A stretch of DNA of 64,000 nt from SZUA-547 sp963669265 (GCA_963669265.1 OY769916.1:124001-188000); one strand, 5' to 3'. Positions 25,168 through 34,607 are shown, numbered from the stretch's first letter. A program made the numbers and translations. Notes: generated from the letters alone by a model not told the origin.

Positions 25168-26424
25168 ATGACATTCAAGCCCCGATCCGAATTTCTCAAC
25201 GTTCTGATTGAACGTGGGTTCCTGCAGGATTGCACCGATATGGAGGCGCTGGACGAGCGTCTGAATGCGGGCGTGGTTCCGGCCTATATCGGCTTCGATG
25301 CGACGGCGGCCAGCCTGCATGTCGGCAGTCTGATGCAGATCATGCTGCTCCGGTGGTTGCAGAAAACCGGTCACCAGCCGCTGGTCGTGATGGGCGGCGG
25401 CACCTCGAAAGTTGGCGACCCCTCTTTCCGGGACGAAGCGCGCAAGCTGCTGGGCGAAGAGCAGATCGCCGCAAATATCGCGGGGATCCAGAAGGTCTTC
25501 GCCAGCTATCTGAGTTTTGGCGAGGGCGAAACAGATGCGCGGATGCTCAACAACGCCGAGTGGCTGGATCATCTGAACTATCTCGATTTCTTGCGCGATT
25601 TTGGCCGGTACTTCTCAGTCAACCGGATGCTCAGCTTCGATTCCGTGAAGCTGCGTCTGGACCGGGAGCAATCGCTGAGCTTTCTCGAATTCAACTACAT
25701 GATCCTTCAAGCCTATGACTTTATGGAGTTGAACCGCCGCTATGGCTGTGTGCTCCAGATGGGCGGCTCGGATCAGTGGGGCAACATCGTCAACGGCATC
25801 GACCTGACGCGCCGGATTGTGGGCGCCGAGGTCTATGGCGTGACGACGCCGTTGCTGTCTACGTCCGACGGCAAGAAGATGGGCAAGACCGCCGACGGCG
25901 CGGTTTGGCTGAACGCCGAGATGCGCTCGCCCTATGAGTTTTGGCAGTACTGGCGCAACACCTCCGACGCAGATGTGGGACGGTTCCTGAAGCTGTTCAC
26001 AGAATTGCCGCTGGAGGAGATCGCCCGGCTGGAGGCGCTTGAGGGGCAAGAGATCAACGACGCCAAGATAATCTTGGCGAATGAAGTCACCGCCCTCGCC
26101 CACGGGGCGGACGCGGCGGCGGCGGCGGAGGCGACCGCGAAAGAGACCTTTGAACAGGGCGGCGCCGGCGATGATCTTCCGACCATAAAGATCCCCGCGC
26201 ATGAGATCCCCGACTATGGGCTTTCAGTGGGGCAGCTTTTCGTGCGCGCGGGCCTCGCGAAATCCGGCAAGGACGCCAAGCGGCTGATCGCCGAGGGCGG
26301 CGCCAGATTGGATGACGCGCCGGTGACTGATCCCGGTCTGATGATCACCGCCGACAGTTTCGCCGGCGGCGACCTGAAGCTCTCAGCGGGCAAGAAAAGG
26401 CACGCGCTCGCGAAACTGGGTTGA
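25168..26424 (+). CDS. tyrS: Tyrosine-tRNA ligase
   Basis: A class I aminoacyl-tRNA synthetase of 418 residues. The HIGH-type motif is HVGS in AASLHVGSLMQIM (about residue 49), tyrosine-binding residues lie in QAYDFMELNRRYGCVLQMGGSDQWGNI, and the KMSKS loop reads SDGKKMGKTADG near residue 233. A C-terminal S4 RNA-binding domain (LFVRAGLAKSGKDAKRLIAEGG) completes the TyrRS family layout. The frame is open to 25054, but the ATG at 25168 gives the usual N terminus. It converges with the AsmA-like gene. Confidence 0.97.
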   Translation: MTFKPRSEFLNVLIERGFLQDCTDMEALDERLNAGVVPAYIGFDATAASLHVGSLMQIMLLRWLQKTGHQPLVVMGGGTSKVGDPSFRDEARKLLGEEQIAANIAGIQKVFASYLSFGEGETDARMLNNAEWLDHLNYLDFLRDFGRYFSVNRMLSFDSVKLRLDREQSLSFLEFNYMILQAYDFMELNRRYGCVLQMGGSDQWGNIVNGIDLTRRIVGAEVYGVTTPLLSTSDGKKMGKTADGAVWLNAEMRSPYEFWQYWRNTSDADVGRFLKLFTELPLEEIARLEALEGQEINDAKIILANEVTALAHGADAAAAAEATAKETFEQGGAGDDLPTIKIPAHEIPDYGLSVGQLFVRAGLAKSGKDAKRLIAEGGARLDDAPVTDPGLMITADSFAGGDLKLSAGKKRHALAKLG

Positions 26425-26441
26425 GACGGGCGGCTCTGGGG

Positions 26442-29400
26442 CTATTCGAACGCTTCCTCGCGTTCTCTTTGCCGCTCACGCCAGGTCTTTTCGTCCATGG
26501 TGTCGCCCAGCGCTTTGTCTGAGGGGCTGTCGCCTGTGTCCGCCGTGCTGGAGAAAATCCGCCTAAACGGTCCGATCGCCAACACGGACAGCGGATTGAC
26601 CGAGATCTTTGGATCGCTGGCCGGACCTTTTAGCTCATAAGCGATTCCGAACACGCCTTCGCCTTCACCTCCGGTGAGGACTTCGCCCAAAAGCGGCACG
26701 GCATTGAAGATTCCGTTGATCACATAGGCAGGAGATATGGAGCCGCTGAGATCAAACGCCTCCCCCTCCAGATCGTAGGATCCCTGCGCCGTCAGCCCCA
26801 CCGTCGGGCCGAACGCCGCAGCGTCGGAGACATAGATACGATCCCCTTCCGCTCTGAAATCGCTTTCAATCGTGGTGAACGTCACGCCGCCGCTGGCCAG
26901 TTTGTCCACGGCGCCGACGAGGGACGCGACGCTGAGCACTTCGGCGAGAACCGGCGCCTCGGTGACGACGATGTTTTCGATGCGCACTTCGCCTTTGATG
27001 GGCGTGTCCGGGCCGCTCAGTCGAAGGTCGAGCCGCAGATCTCCGCCTCGGCCGCTCTCCAGCGTGCCAAGAGCCTTTAATGCGCGTCCCGCCTGATCCG
27101 ATTGGATGACCAGGCGTCCGCCGGAGTCTGAACCGGTATAGTCGCCCGTAAACGGCGCCTCGCCATTGATAAACCCTTTGAACGTCGCTTTTTTGTCTCC
27201 GTCCCTGATGTCGATCTGTCCGGACAGGGCGCTCGCCCAAAGCTTGCCGCTCAGATGGGCGCTGTCCGCGTTCAGCGAGATGGCGAGCGCCGGCGCGTCA
27301 AAGCCCGACGTGTCGGCCGCCCCTTCGCCGAGAAACGGCTCCAGGTCGACCGATGGCGACGAAAGATCGATATCGATCTTGTCTTCCGTCACTAGGACCT
27401 CGCCGGACAATTCGCCAATGCGATCTATGGAGAGACGGCTGATGGAGAATTGCGCGCCGGAGTCGCGAAGACTGATGTTGGCGGCGCCGCCAAAGCCCGG
27501 CATGTCGAGATCGATGTTAATGGATGTGACATCCGCTACTTCGCCGCTCAGGCTTAATGAACCGGGCGTGCCGATATCTTTGCGCCAGCCGATATTTGCG
27601 GTCTCAAGCAGCGCTTTAGAAAGATCCGCCCGCGCGGTGAATCGCGGCGGCTGATCGTCGATGAACGTCATTTTTCCTGCGACATAGGTCGAGCCGTCGC
27701 GAAACAGGACGCTGGGAACACCCGCTTCCAAAGCCTGATCACGCGTATACGTGGTCGAGAAGTCCAGCACCCGCCTTGGTCCCTCACTGACGACGAACAT
27801 CTCGCGCCAGGTCACGTTGGCGGGCTGGCCGTTCACCCGGGCGCGTCCCGTCACCACCATGCCGTTCTGATCGGCGGTGAACGCCGCTTCATCTGCGCCG
27901 ATCGCGACGCCGGAATTGGGGACAGACATGCTGACATTGGTCAGCGTCGCCTCCATGTCCAGCAGCACCTGCTCAAGCTTCAACGCGTTGAGCAAGGGGA
28001 ACTCCAGTATCGTGACGGCCTCCACCTCTCCGCCCACATCGGCCGGCTTCAGGCCGAGTTTCGAGGGCAATTGAAGCGGCTTGTTCTCGATCACGTTCAA
28101 TACGGCGGCGCTTGGCCCCTTGCCGCGAATGGTCGGACGAGCGATTGCGACGCGCTCAAACAAGTCGCGGATCTCAAGTGTTGAGCCTGAGATATCGATG
28201 ACGCCGTCCTCCGTCGCGACGGCGGCGGATTCAAACTCTAGATGAAAGGCGCCGTTCCTGATCCCGGCTGAGCCTACCCCATCTATGATCGGCGGCATGT
28301 CGCCGAAATAGGTCGAATGGGCTTCCGTTAGATCGAACTCGAGCACCGCGTCCGGTTCGGCGCCTGGCGTCATCGACAGAGTGGCGCGCGCGTTTGGGAT
28401 CAAAGCGTCGATCACGTTGGCGGCCACCCATTTCCGCGCATTCTTGCCAGCGATTCTAGGCCAGAGGCCGACGACCTGATTGGCTCGAAGGTCTTTGCCC
28501 GCCACTGACAGATAGACATGCGGTCCATCTTCGCCCTGAACGAACTGGCCGGATGTCGAGATTCGAGTCTTGCCGACAGAGGCGGCGCCCGCCGCAAAAC
28601 TGAAGTCGTTCAACAAGAGCTTTGGCGCCGCGCTAAAGTCGAGCGACGCCGCCAGTCGCCCGTCTCGCAGCGTGACCCTCTCGTCGAACATGTCGGGTCT
28701 GGCGATGGTCGCTTGCAACGATTTAAGAGTGATATCTGCTCCAAGCGGCCGCCCGTCGGTATCCAGCTTCAACGCAGCCCCGCCGGAGAGCGCGGCGGTG
28801 ACGCCAAGCGCGCTGGCCTCGAACGTCCCGATTTCAAACCGGTTGGTCGCGGCGTCGAAACCAAAGCTTGTGTCGACGAAATCCAGCAGGTGGTCCCGAC
28901 CCTGGATATGCGCCACCACCGAATCCGCGCGTAAGGAACCCGTCATCGTGTGAAGCGAACCGCTCGGCGCCAGATCCAGATCCAGCTCGCCGTCCAGTGT
29001 TCCCTCGGTCGCCGTCAGCATTTCAAAGATGGGAATCTGCGTCGCCAGATCTTCCGCAAGAAGGTCGCTGAACCGCGCGTTAACCTGTACCTGATCCGCG
29101 GAACGCAGGCGCCGTCCGGTCAATATCAAAGAGGTTGGCGCATGCCCCTTCCCCGTCAGTGTAATTCTGGCGAAGGCGCGCGCGCCCTCTCCACCCGCCC
29201 AAACCCGAAGAAACGAATCCGGCGCCCGCCAGATCCTGCCGGATACCTCGTCGCGATAGATCAGATTGGCCTGCCGCACGGCGATGGAGTTGAGCGATGC
29301 GAAAGGGTCGCGTCGCTTCTCAGGAAACGCCAGCCCGGCCACGAAAGTCGAGAAAGCGTCGATGGGCGGCTCTTCATCCACAGTGTCTGGCGCGTCGGGC

Positions 29401-30005
29401 GACTGCGCCGCCTCTACAGGCGCGGCGCCCCCGATGCCGAACTTGAAATCGCCGTCCGCCGAGCGCGTCAAGATTGCGGTGGGGCCAATCAGCGTCAGGC
29501 TGGTCGGCGCGATCTTGCCGGACAGCAGCTTGCTTTGGTCGAAACGGGCGGAAAACCGCGGCGCGGACAGGATCAGCCGTCCATCAGGATCGCGCAGTCT
29601 CACGTCGCTCAACTGAACGCGCGGTTCGTCGCTGGCCTTGTGCGTGGAGATGATGACGCCGCCGATCTCGATCTCGCCATCGATGTTCTTGTTGACCGCC
29701 GCCTCGATCGTTGGTGCGAATGCGCTCAGATCAATCGGATCGCCTTGCAGGCGCACGAGCGCCGCGAATACGAGGATCAGCGCCAGGGTCATCGATTGGC
29801 CGACCAGCATGCCGATCGTATGCGCCGTCCACTTCACCGCGCCCCGCCGTTTGGACCGAGGTGGTTTCGGTATATTTTTTTTTGAGTTCTTCGAGTCCGG
29901 CGCGTCGCGACGGTCACCGCTCTCGCCGTTCTGTTCGGTGTCGGAATGACCGGTATTCGTCAATGCAGCGCCACCGCGATTATCAGATTGAAATTCAAAC
30001 CCCAC
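26442..30005 (-). CDS. Large AsmA-like / DUF3971 inner-membrane-anchored protein
   Basis: A protein of about 1187 residues with a charged N-terminal tail, one membrane helix (about residues 58-88, TIGMLVGQSMTLALILVFAAL) and a long beta-rich periplasmic part. The C-terminal region resembles AsmA-like domains (RGGDLRLDLRLSGPDTPIKGEV, then TTIESDFRAEGDRIYVSDAAAFGPTVGLTAQGSYDLEG). Proteins of the AsmA/YhdP/TamB group are bridge-like lipid transfer proteins between inner and outer membrane; this role is inferred from the family. The start is a GTG at 30005 without a clear ribosome site; a later start before the helix is possible. It is monocistronic by spacing. Confidence 0.85.
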   Translation of the reverse strand: MGFEFQSDNRGGAALTNTGHSDTEQNGESGDRRDAPDSKNSKKNIPKPPRSKRRGAVKWTAHTIGMLVGQSMTLALILVFAALVRLQGDPIDLSAFAPTIEAAVNKNIDGEIEIGGVIISTHKASDEPRVQLSDVRLRDPDGRLILSAPRFSARFDQSKLLSGKIAPTSLTLIGPTAILTRSADGDFKFGIGGAAPVEAAQSPDAPDTVDEEPPIDAFSTFVAGLAFPEKRRDPFASLNSIAVRQANLIYRDEVSGRIWRAPDSFLRVWAGGEGARAFARITLTGKGHAPTSLILTGRRLRSADQVQVNARFSDLLAEDLATQIPIFEMLTATEGTLDGELDLDLAPSGSLHTMTGSLRADSVVAHIQGRDHLLDFVDTSFGFDAATNRFEIGTFEASALGVTAALSGGAALKLDTDGRPLGADITLKSLQATIARPDMFDERVTLRDGRLAASLDFSAAPKLLLNDFSFAAGAASVGKTRISTSGQFVQGEDGPHVYLSVAGKDLRANQVVGLWPRIAGKNARKWVAANVIDALIPNARATLSMTPGAEPDAVLEFDLTEAHSTYFGDMPPIIDGVGSAGIRNGAFHLEFESAAVATEDGVIDISGSTLEIRDLFERVAIARPTIRGKGPSAAVLNVIENKPLQLPSKLGLKPADVGGEVEAVTILEFPLLNALKLEQVLLDMEATLTNVSMSVPNSGVAIGADEAAFTADQNGMVVTGRARVNGQPANVTWREMFVVSEGPRRVLDFSTTYTRDQALEAGVPSVLFRDGSTYVAGKMTFIDDQPPRFTARADLSKALLETANIGWRKDIGTPGSLSLSGEVADVTSINIDLDMPGFGGAANISLRDSGAQFSISRLSIDRIGELSGEVLVTEDKIDIDLSSPSVDLEPFLGEGAADTSGFDAPALAISLNADSAHLSGKLWASALSGQIDIRDGDKKATFKGFINGEAPFTGDYTGSDSGGRLVIQSDQAGRALKALGTLESGRGGDLRLDLRLSGPDTPIKGEVRIENIVVTEAPVLAEVLSVASLVGAVDKLASGGVTFTTIESDFRAEGDRIYVSDAAAFGPTVGLTAQGSYDLEGEAFDLSGSISPAYVINGIFNAVPLLGEVLTGGEGEGVFGIAYELKGPASDPKISVNPLSVLAIGPFRRIFSSTADTGDSPSDKALGDTMDEKTWRERQREREEAFE

Positions 30006-30163
30006 GCAGACATTTCAGTTTGCTCAGGAGCGCGCAAGCAGGCCCTTGACCCGCGCCATACAGTCTTACTTATTGCCGCGGAAAAGGAAAATCGACCACC
30101 GACATGCCGCGAGGGGCCGCCTTGCGCGCTTGCGGCGATCACAATCCGAGGAGACGAGGCCAA

Positions 30164-30637
30164 ATGACCGACAAAGCGCTTGCGATTGGCGACGCCGCGC
30201 CCGAATTCAACCTGCCGCGGGACGGCGGCGGGCGCGTCTCGCTGGCTGATCTCAAAGGACAAATGGTCGTCCTCTACTTCTATCCGCGGGACGACACGTC
30301 TGGCTGCACGAAAGAGGCGATCGCCTTCACCGAAGCGCTGGAGGCGTTCAAAGCTGCGGGCGCCGTCATTCTGGGCGTGTCGAAAGACAGCGTCGCCAAA
30401 CACGAAAAGTTCATCGCGAAGCACGATCTGAGCGTCACTTTGCTTGCGGATGAAGACGGCGCAGTGTGCGAGGCCTATGGCGTCTGGGTTGAGAAATCCA
30501 TGTACGGCAAGAAATACATGGGGATAGAACGCGCGACGTTTCTGATTGATCAGGAAGGCGCGCTGAAACAGATCTGGCGCAAGGTGAAAGTACCCGGTCA
30601 CGCCGACGCTGTACTGGCGACGATAAATGGCGAATAA
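30164..30637 (+). CDS. bcp: Thioredoxin-dependent peroxiredoxin (Bcp/PrxQ)
   Basis: A 157-residue thiol peroxidase reducing hydrogen peroxide and organic hydroperoxides. The peroxidatic cysteine is in YFYPRDDTSGCTKEAIAF near residue 47. The +5 cysteine found in many Bcp proteins is replaced by isoleucine or alanine; another cysteine occurs at about residue 101 (GAVCEAYGVW), so the enzyme may be 1-Cys or use this second one. GVSKDSVAKHEKF and RATFLID are typical. The ATG at 30164 follows a GAGG site. It is divergent from the AsmA-like gene. Confidence 0.93.
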   Translation: MTDKALAIGDAAPEFNLPRDGGGRVSLADLKGQMVVLYFYPRDDTSGCTKEAIAFTEALEAFKAAGAVILGVSKDSVAKHEKFIAKHDLSVTLLADEDGAVCEAYGVWVEKSMYGKKYMGIERATFLIDQEGALKQIWRKVKVPGHADAVLATINGE

Positions 30638-30657
30638 GGCCCATCAATCACAATAAT

Positions 30658-30720
30658 GTTGCGGTGCACAAATTAAATGCTGCAGTGCAGTTGATCAGAA
30701 TGCTGCACTGCACATATAGT
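30658..30720 (+). promoter_or_regulatory. Promoter with three phased TGC-rich operator repeats
   Basis: TTGATC (30691-30696) and TATAGT (30715-30720), 18 bases apart, form a good sigma-70 promoter for the M23 peptidase-bactofilin pair. Three copies of a nine-base element lie over it: TGCGGTGCA (30660-30668), TGCAGTGCA (30681-30689) and TGCACTGCA (30704-30712), spaced by 21 and 23 bases, about two helical turns. The second and third also form a perfect ten-base inverted repeat (TGCAGTGCAG/CTGCACTGCA). The third copy lies between -35 and -10, a repressor-like place. The element resembles TGC-rich sites reported for PhaR-type regulators, but the protein is unknown. Confidence 0.6.
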
Positions 30721-30794
30721 GCCTAATCGCCTGCGGGTCGGGAAAGGATTCGACTCCGCGGCGTCAGCTATTCGGGGGGAGGGTGAAGGTAGGC

Positions 30795-31655
30795 ATGTTG
30801 AAGGCGATTTACAGAATCATAGCGCTCTCTCCGACGCTGTCGGTTGGAGGCCGCCGCAGATTTGCGGTGTTATTGGCTGCAGCGATGTCGGTTGCCGCGG
30901 TTCCGGCGATGGCCGAGTCGCAGGAGGTTCAGCCTGCCGAGGTTGAATCCACCGACGAGATCGCCCGCCATGATATTCCCGTCCACCCTGAACTGGTGAG
31001 CGCCGAGGCCCGCGCCAAGAGCAAACTCCGCCGCATGCTGAAAAAAACCGGGCTCGATCCGGAATTGATCATCGAGCGTGTGGAGCGGGAACTGGCCGCA
31101 GCCGGTGGTCCGTTCACGCCCTATCCGACCGACCCGAAAGTCGCCGAGGAAGCGGCCGCAGACGCCGACCGTAGGTTTCAGTCCATTGTCGGCAGCGTTG
31201 AGGAAGAGGCGCTAATTGACGTCGCCATGGTGCAAATTCCGTTTGGCGAACCGGTGACCGCCGATGGGCGCTACAGCAGTAAATTCGGATACCGCAAGGA
31301 CCCGTTCAATGGGCGGTCCGCGTTCCATGCCGGCGTTGATTACGCCGCCCCTGAAGGCACGGTGTTGCTCGCCACCGCCGACGGCGAGGTCGTCGAGGCC
31401 GGCTGGCTTAACGGATACGGCAATCTGGTCCAGATTCGCCATGAATTCGGCTTGGAAACGGTCTACGCTCACCTGAACCAGATTCGAGTCGAGGTGGGCG
31501 ATCAAGTCCAGCGTGGCGAATGGATCGGGGACATGGGCAGCACGGGCCGCAGCACCGGCAGCCATTTACACTATGAGATCCGCCAGGACGGGGCGGCGCT
31601 CGACCCAATGAAGTTCATCGAGGCTGGACGCGATGTTTACGAAGAGCAAAATTAA
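30795..31655 (+). CDS. M23 family metallopeptidase (LytM-like), exported
   Basis: About 286 residues with an N-terminal hydrophobic segment (RRRFAVLLAAAMSVAAVPAMAES) acting as signal or anchor, a helical middle and a C-terminal LytM domain. The zinc site is intact: FHAGVDYAAPEGT (first histidine and aspartate, about residue 180) and GSHLHYEIRQDG with HLH near residue 260. Such enzymes are DD-endopeptidases that cut peptidoglycan crosslinks. The gene overlaps the next, a bactofilin, by 23 bases. This pairing is widespread and in some alphaproteobacteria the bactofilin localises the peptidase for shape control. A GTG at 30783 is an alternative start. Confidence 0.93.
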   Translation: MLKAIYRIIALSPTLSVGGRRRFAVLLAAAMSVAAVPAMAESQEVQPAEVESTDEIARHDIPVHPELVSAEARAKSKLRRMLKKTGLDPELIIERVERELAAAGGPFTPYPTDPKVAEEAAADADRRFQSIVGSVEEEALIDVAMVQIPFGEPVTADGRYSSKFGYRKDPFNGRSAFHAGVDYAAPEGTVLLATADGEVVEAGWLNGYGNLVQIRHEFGLETVYAHLNQIRVEVGDQVQRGEWIGDMGSTGRSTGSHLHYEIRQDGAALDPMKFIEAGRDVYEEQN

Positions 31656-32151
31656 CGACCCTATGGAATCCTCCAACGAGACGAGCGAACCGGCGGTTAG
31701 CCCCAAGCCCGCCGCCGTTGCGCCCTCTGAGCCGATTAGCGCGGCGAAGAAGCCGAAACCGGCGCCGTCGATGATTTCTTCCGACCTGAAAATCACCGGA
31801 AATATCGAGACGACCGGCGATATCCAGATCGAAGGCGAAGTGGAAGGCGATGTGCGCGCCAACCTGATGACGATCGGCGAATCCGCGACGTTGCGCGGCG
31901 AAGTCATCGCCGACGACATCGTGGTCAATGGCCGCGTGATCGGCCGCATCCGTGGACTGAAAGTGCGCCTCACCGCATCAGCGCGGGTCGAGGGCGATGT
32001 GATCCATAAAACGATCGCGATCGAATCCGGCGCGCATTTCGAGGGCTCGGTGCGTCGCCATGACGATCCGCTCGGCGAAAACGCCGGCAAGCCCGTGCGG
32101 CAGCTGGAAGATCGCACCAAGAAGACGGAAACCGCGACCGCCGCCGAGTAA
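31633..32151 (+). CDS. Bactofilin family cytoskeletal protein
   Basis: A 172-residue polymer-forming bactofilin. A variable Pro/Ala-rich N-terminal tail of about 45 residues precedes the right-handed beta-helix of about 90 residues with regular hydrophobic spacing (ITGNIETTGDIQIEGEVEG, then ATLRGEVIADDIVVNGRVIG, then ASARVEGDVIHKTIAIESG). A charged tail follows. Bactofilins self-assemble without nucleotide and recruit envelope enzymes. The start overlaps the M23 peptidase by 23 bases, indicating coupled translation and a shared job in cell shape or stalk/pole growth. An intrinsic terminator follows. Confidence 0.95.
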   Translation: MFTKSKINDPMESSNETSEPAVSPKPAAVAPSEPISAAKKPKPAPSMISSDLKITGNIETTGDIQIEGEVEGDVRANLMTIGESATLRGEVIADDIVVNGRVIGRIRGLKVRLTASARVEGDVIHKTIAIESGAHFEGSVRRHDDPLGENAGKPVRQLEDRTKKTETATAAE

Positions 32152-32186
32152 GCTCGGCTCGTAAATTCGCGACAAAGAAACGGCAG

Positions 32187-32218
32187 CGCCGCGGTAAACT
32201 CCGCGGCGTTTTCTATTT
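32187..32218 (+). terminator. Rho-independent terminator after the bactofilin gene
   Basis: CGCCGCGG (32187-32194) and CCGCGGCG (32201-32208) form a perfect eight-base-pair stem with a six-base loop, followed by TTTTCTATTTT. It ends the M23 peptidase-bactofilin transcript. The T-run overlaps the stop codon of the converging MFS gene. Confidence 0.85.
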
Positions 32219-33391
32219 TGGCCTCAATAAGCTTGTGTTCAGCGCGATGGCGGCCGCGATCAGAGCCAGCGGCGCGATCGCTCCCAACGCGATGCGCAAT
32301 CCCCATAGCTCCGCCGCGGCGCCGATCGCTGGGGGTGCGATCAGCAAGGCTGTGAAGGCCACGAAGGCGACGGCGGCGACATTGCGCTCTTCCTCGCCGG
32401 CCGCCCCGCCTGCAGCGGAAATGGCGAGCGGATAGACGTTGGCGACGCCGATTCCGGTCAGGGCGGAGGCCGCCAGCGCCGGAAACAGCCCGGCCGAATT
32501 GGCCAGCAACACAACCCCGATCCCCGCCACCGTGGCCGATCCGGCGATCACCGCCGCCGGTCCGAAACGCGCCGCCAGACGATCACCTGAAAGACGCGTC
32601 GCGGCCATCGCGACGGCGAAGATAAAGAACGGCGCCGCATCCAGACCCGCCGCCGTCGCCAACACCTCTCGCGCGAACACCGCCGACCAATCCATCATTG
32701 CGCCTTCAATCGCCATCACGCCGAGCGGCAGCAGGCAAAGAACGGCGATCTCTTTGGACGGTAATGCGAAGGGCGGCGCGATATCGGGGCCACGCTCAGC
32801 GTCGGGCGGCGTCGCCATCGCGATCCAATACGCAATGATGGCGAATAACGGCATCAAAACAACCTGTTGCGCCGCAAAGCTAACGCCAATCCACGACGCG
32901 AGACCGCCGATCCCGGCCCCCGCGATTGAACCTAACGACCAGAAGCCGTGACATTGCGCCATGATGCGGCGTGCCTGGACGCGCTCCATCTCCGACGCTT
33001 TGGCGTTCATCGCGATCTCAATCGGCGCAACGGACAGGCCAACAATGAACAGCGCGCCGCCCAGTGACCAGGCCGACCACGCGAAACCGGGGATGATGAA
33101 GAGCAGAGCGAAGGCGGCGCCCGCGATCGCAGCGACGCGTCGCACGCCGAAACGTCCGATCAAGGCCGGTGAGAACAGGAATCCGATCAGGATGCCGACC
33201 GGGGCCGCGAACAGGCAGAAACCGAGGGTTCCCGCATCCAGCTCTAGCGATTGCTTCACATCCGGAATGCGCGGCAGCCAGACGGAAAAGATCGTCGCAT
33301 TCAGAGCGAATACCAGCCTTATGGCCTGAAAACTCCGTGCGTCCGCCGTCGCTTCGGCTGCGCCAGCGCCAGCGCGGGCCGGGCCGTTCAT
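32213..33391 (-). CDS. MFS transporter, YbjJ-like
   Basis: A 392-residue major facilitator with twelve predicted membrane helices. The first helix region NATIFSVWLPRIPDVKQSLEL, the AAPVGILIGFLFSPALIGRFGVRRV loop between helices 2 and 3, and the WSLGSIAGAGIGGLASWIG segment resemble the YbjJ/FucP-like subgroup. Substrate unknown. Its ATG at 33391 overlaps the prfB stop in an ATGA junction, so it is translationally coupled to prfB, an unusual partner that suggests simple downstream placement rather than shared function. Confidence 0.88.
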   Translation of the reverse strand: MNGPARAGAGAAEATADARSFQAIRLVFALNATIFSVWLPRIPDVKQSLELDAGTLGFCLFAAPVGILIGFLFSPALIGRFGVRRVAAIAGAAFALLFIIPGFAWSAWSLGGALFIVGLSVAPIEIAMNAKASEMERVQARRIMAQCHGFWSLGSIAGAGIGGLASWIGVSFAAQQVVLMPLFAIIAYWIAMATPPDAERGPDIAPPFALPSKEIAVLCLLPLGVMAIEGAMMDWSAVFAREVLATAAGLDAAPFFIFAVAMAATRLSGDRLAARFGPAAVIAGSATVAGIGVVLLANSAGLFPALAASALTGIGVANVYPLAISAAGGAAGEEERNVAAVAFVAFTALLIAPPAIGAAAELWGLRIALGAIAPLALIAAAIALNTSLLRPK

Positions 33392-34515
33392 TCTTCTTCC
33401 GTAGCTTCCGCCCGGCTTTTTCCGGTCACTTCCTGGGCCAGCGCGGCAGCCATGAAGGCGTCGAGATCGCCGTCCAGCACGCCCTGGCTATCCGAGGTCT
33501 CCACCCCGGTTCTGAGGTCCTTGACCATCTGGTAGGGCTGCAGGACATAGGAGCGGATCTGGTTGCCCCAGCCGATTTCTCCCTTCGCGTCATGCGCGTC
33601 CTGAATCGCCTGGGTGCGCTTCTTCATCTCCAGATCGTAGAGGCGTGCGCGCAGGGCCGCCATCGCATTGGCGCGGTTCTGGTGCTGGGACTTTTCGGAG
33701 CTCGTCACCACGATGCCAGAGGGCATATGCGTGATCCGAACGGCGGAATCGGTGGTGTTGACGTGCTGACCGCCCGCTCCTGACGACCGATAGGTGTCGA
33801 TGCGGATGTCTTTGTCCTGAATGTCGATCTCGACCGTGTCGTCGATCACCGGATAGACCCAGACGGAGCTGAAGGAGGTGTGACGCCGCGCCTGACTGTC
33901 GAACGGAGAGATGCGCACTAACCGATGCACGCCTGATTCCGATTTCAGCCAGCCATATGCGTTGTCGCCCTTGATCTGGTAACTGGCCGATTTGATCCCC
34001 GCCTCTTCTCCGGCGGTCTCCGACATCAGCTCGACCTTATAGCCGTGCTGCTCCGCCCAGCGGACATACATCCGCGCCAGCATGCTGGCCCAGTCGCAGC
34101 TCTCGGTCCCGCCAGCGCCTGAATTGATCTCGATGAATGTATCGTTGCCGTCCGCCTCGCCCGAGAGCAACGCTTCGGTTTCCTTCTGCGCGGCGCGCTC
34201 TTTGAGGGCGATCAGAGCGGTCTCCGCCTCGGCGACGACTTCGGCGTCCTCTTCCATCTCGCCCAGCTCGATCAACTCCACCTGATCGTCCAACTCCTGC
34301 GCCAAAGCCTTGTAGCCGTCGATCGAGTCCGCCAGCCTCTGGCGTTCCCGCATGACCTTCTGGGCGCGGGCCGGATCGCTCCACAGATCCGGGTCCTCGG
34401 CACGGGCGTTCAGCTCCTCCAGACGCGCTTCCGCGGTCTCCCAGCCGAGGCGTTGGCGCAGAAGCTCCAGCGACTTTGAAATGTCGACGGTGACAGACTC
34501 AATTTCGGCGCGCAT
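33388..34515 (-). CDS. prfB: Peptide chain release factor 2
   Basis: RF2 ends translation at UGA and UAA. The 375-residue protein has the SPF anticodon-like tripeptide in RISPFDSQARRH near residue 205 and the GGQ catalytic motif in SSGAGGQHVNTTDSAVRI near residue 250. The reading frame is continuous from ATG 34515, with no in-frame UGA near codon 26, so the programmed +1 frameshift of E. coli prfB is absent. mrcA lies upstream on the same strand with a gap of about 90 bases. Confidence 0.97.
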   Translation of the reverse strand: MRAEIESVTVDISKSLELLRQRLGWETAEARLEELNARAEDPDLWSDPARAQKVMRERQRLADSIDGYKALAQELDDQVELIELGEMEEDAEVVAEAETALIALKERAAQKETEALLSGEADGNDTFIEINSGAGGTESCDWASMLARMYVRWAEQHGYKVELMSETAGEEAGIKSASYQIKGDNAYGWLKSESGVHRLVRISPFDSQARRHTSFSSVWVYPVIDDTVEIDIQDKDIRIDTYRSSGAGGQHVNTTDSAVRITHMPSGIVVTSSEKSQHQNRANAMAALRARLYDLEMKKRTQAIQDAHDAKGEIGWGNQIRSYVLQPYQMVKDLRTGVETSDSQGVLDGDLDAFMAAALAQEVTGKSRAEATEEE

Positions 34516-34607
34516 GACGGCCCCCGGCCCTCTTTGGAGGATGGATGAACGCAGCTAGATACCCATCGGCATCCGACAGGTAAAGATCCCGCGATGCTGA
34601 GGACGCG

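Noticed and set aside
33388..34515. Programmed frameshift in prfB
   Set aside because: The frame is continuous from the start codon, and no in-frame UGA with an upstream Shine-Dalgarno-like site is present.
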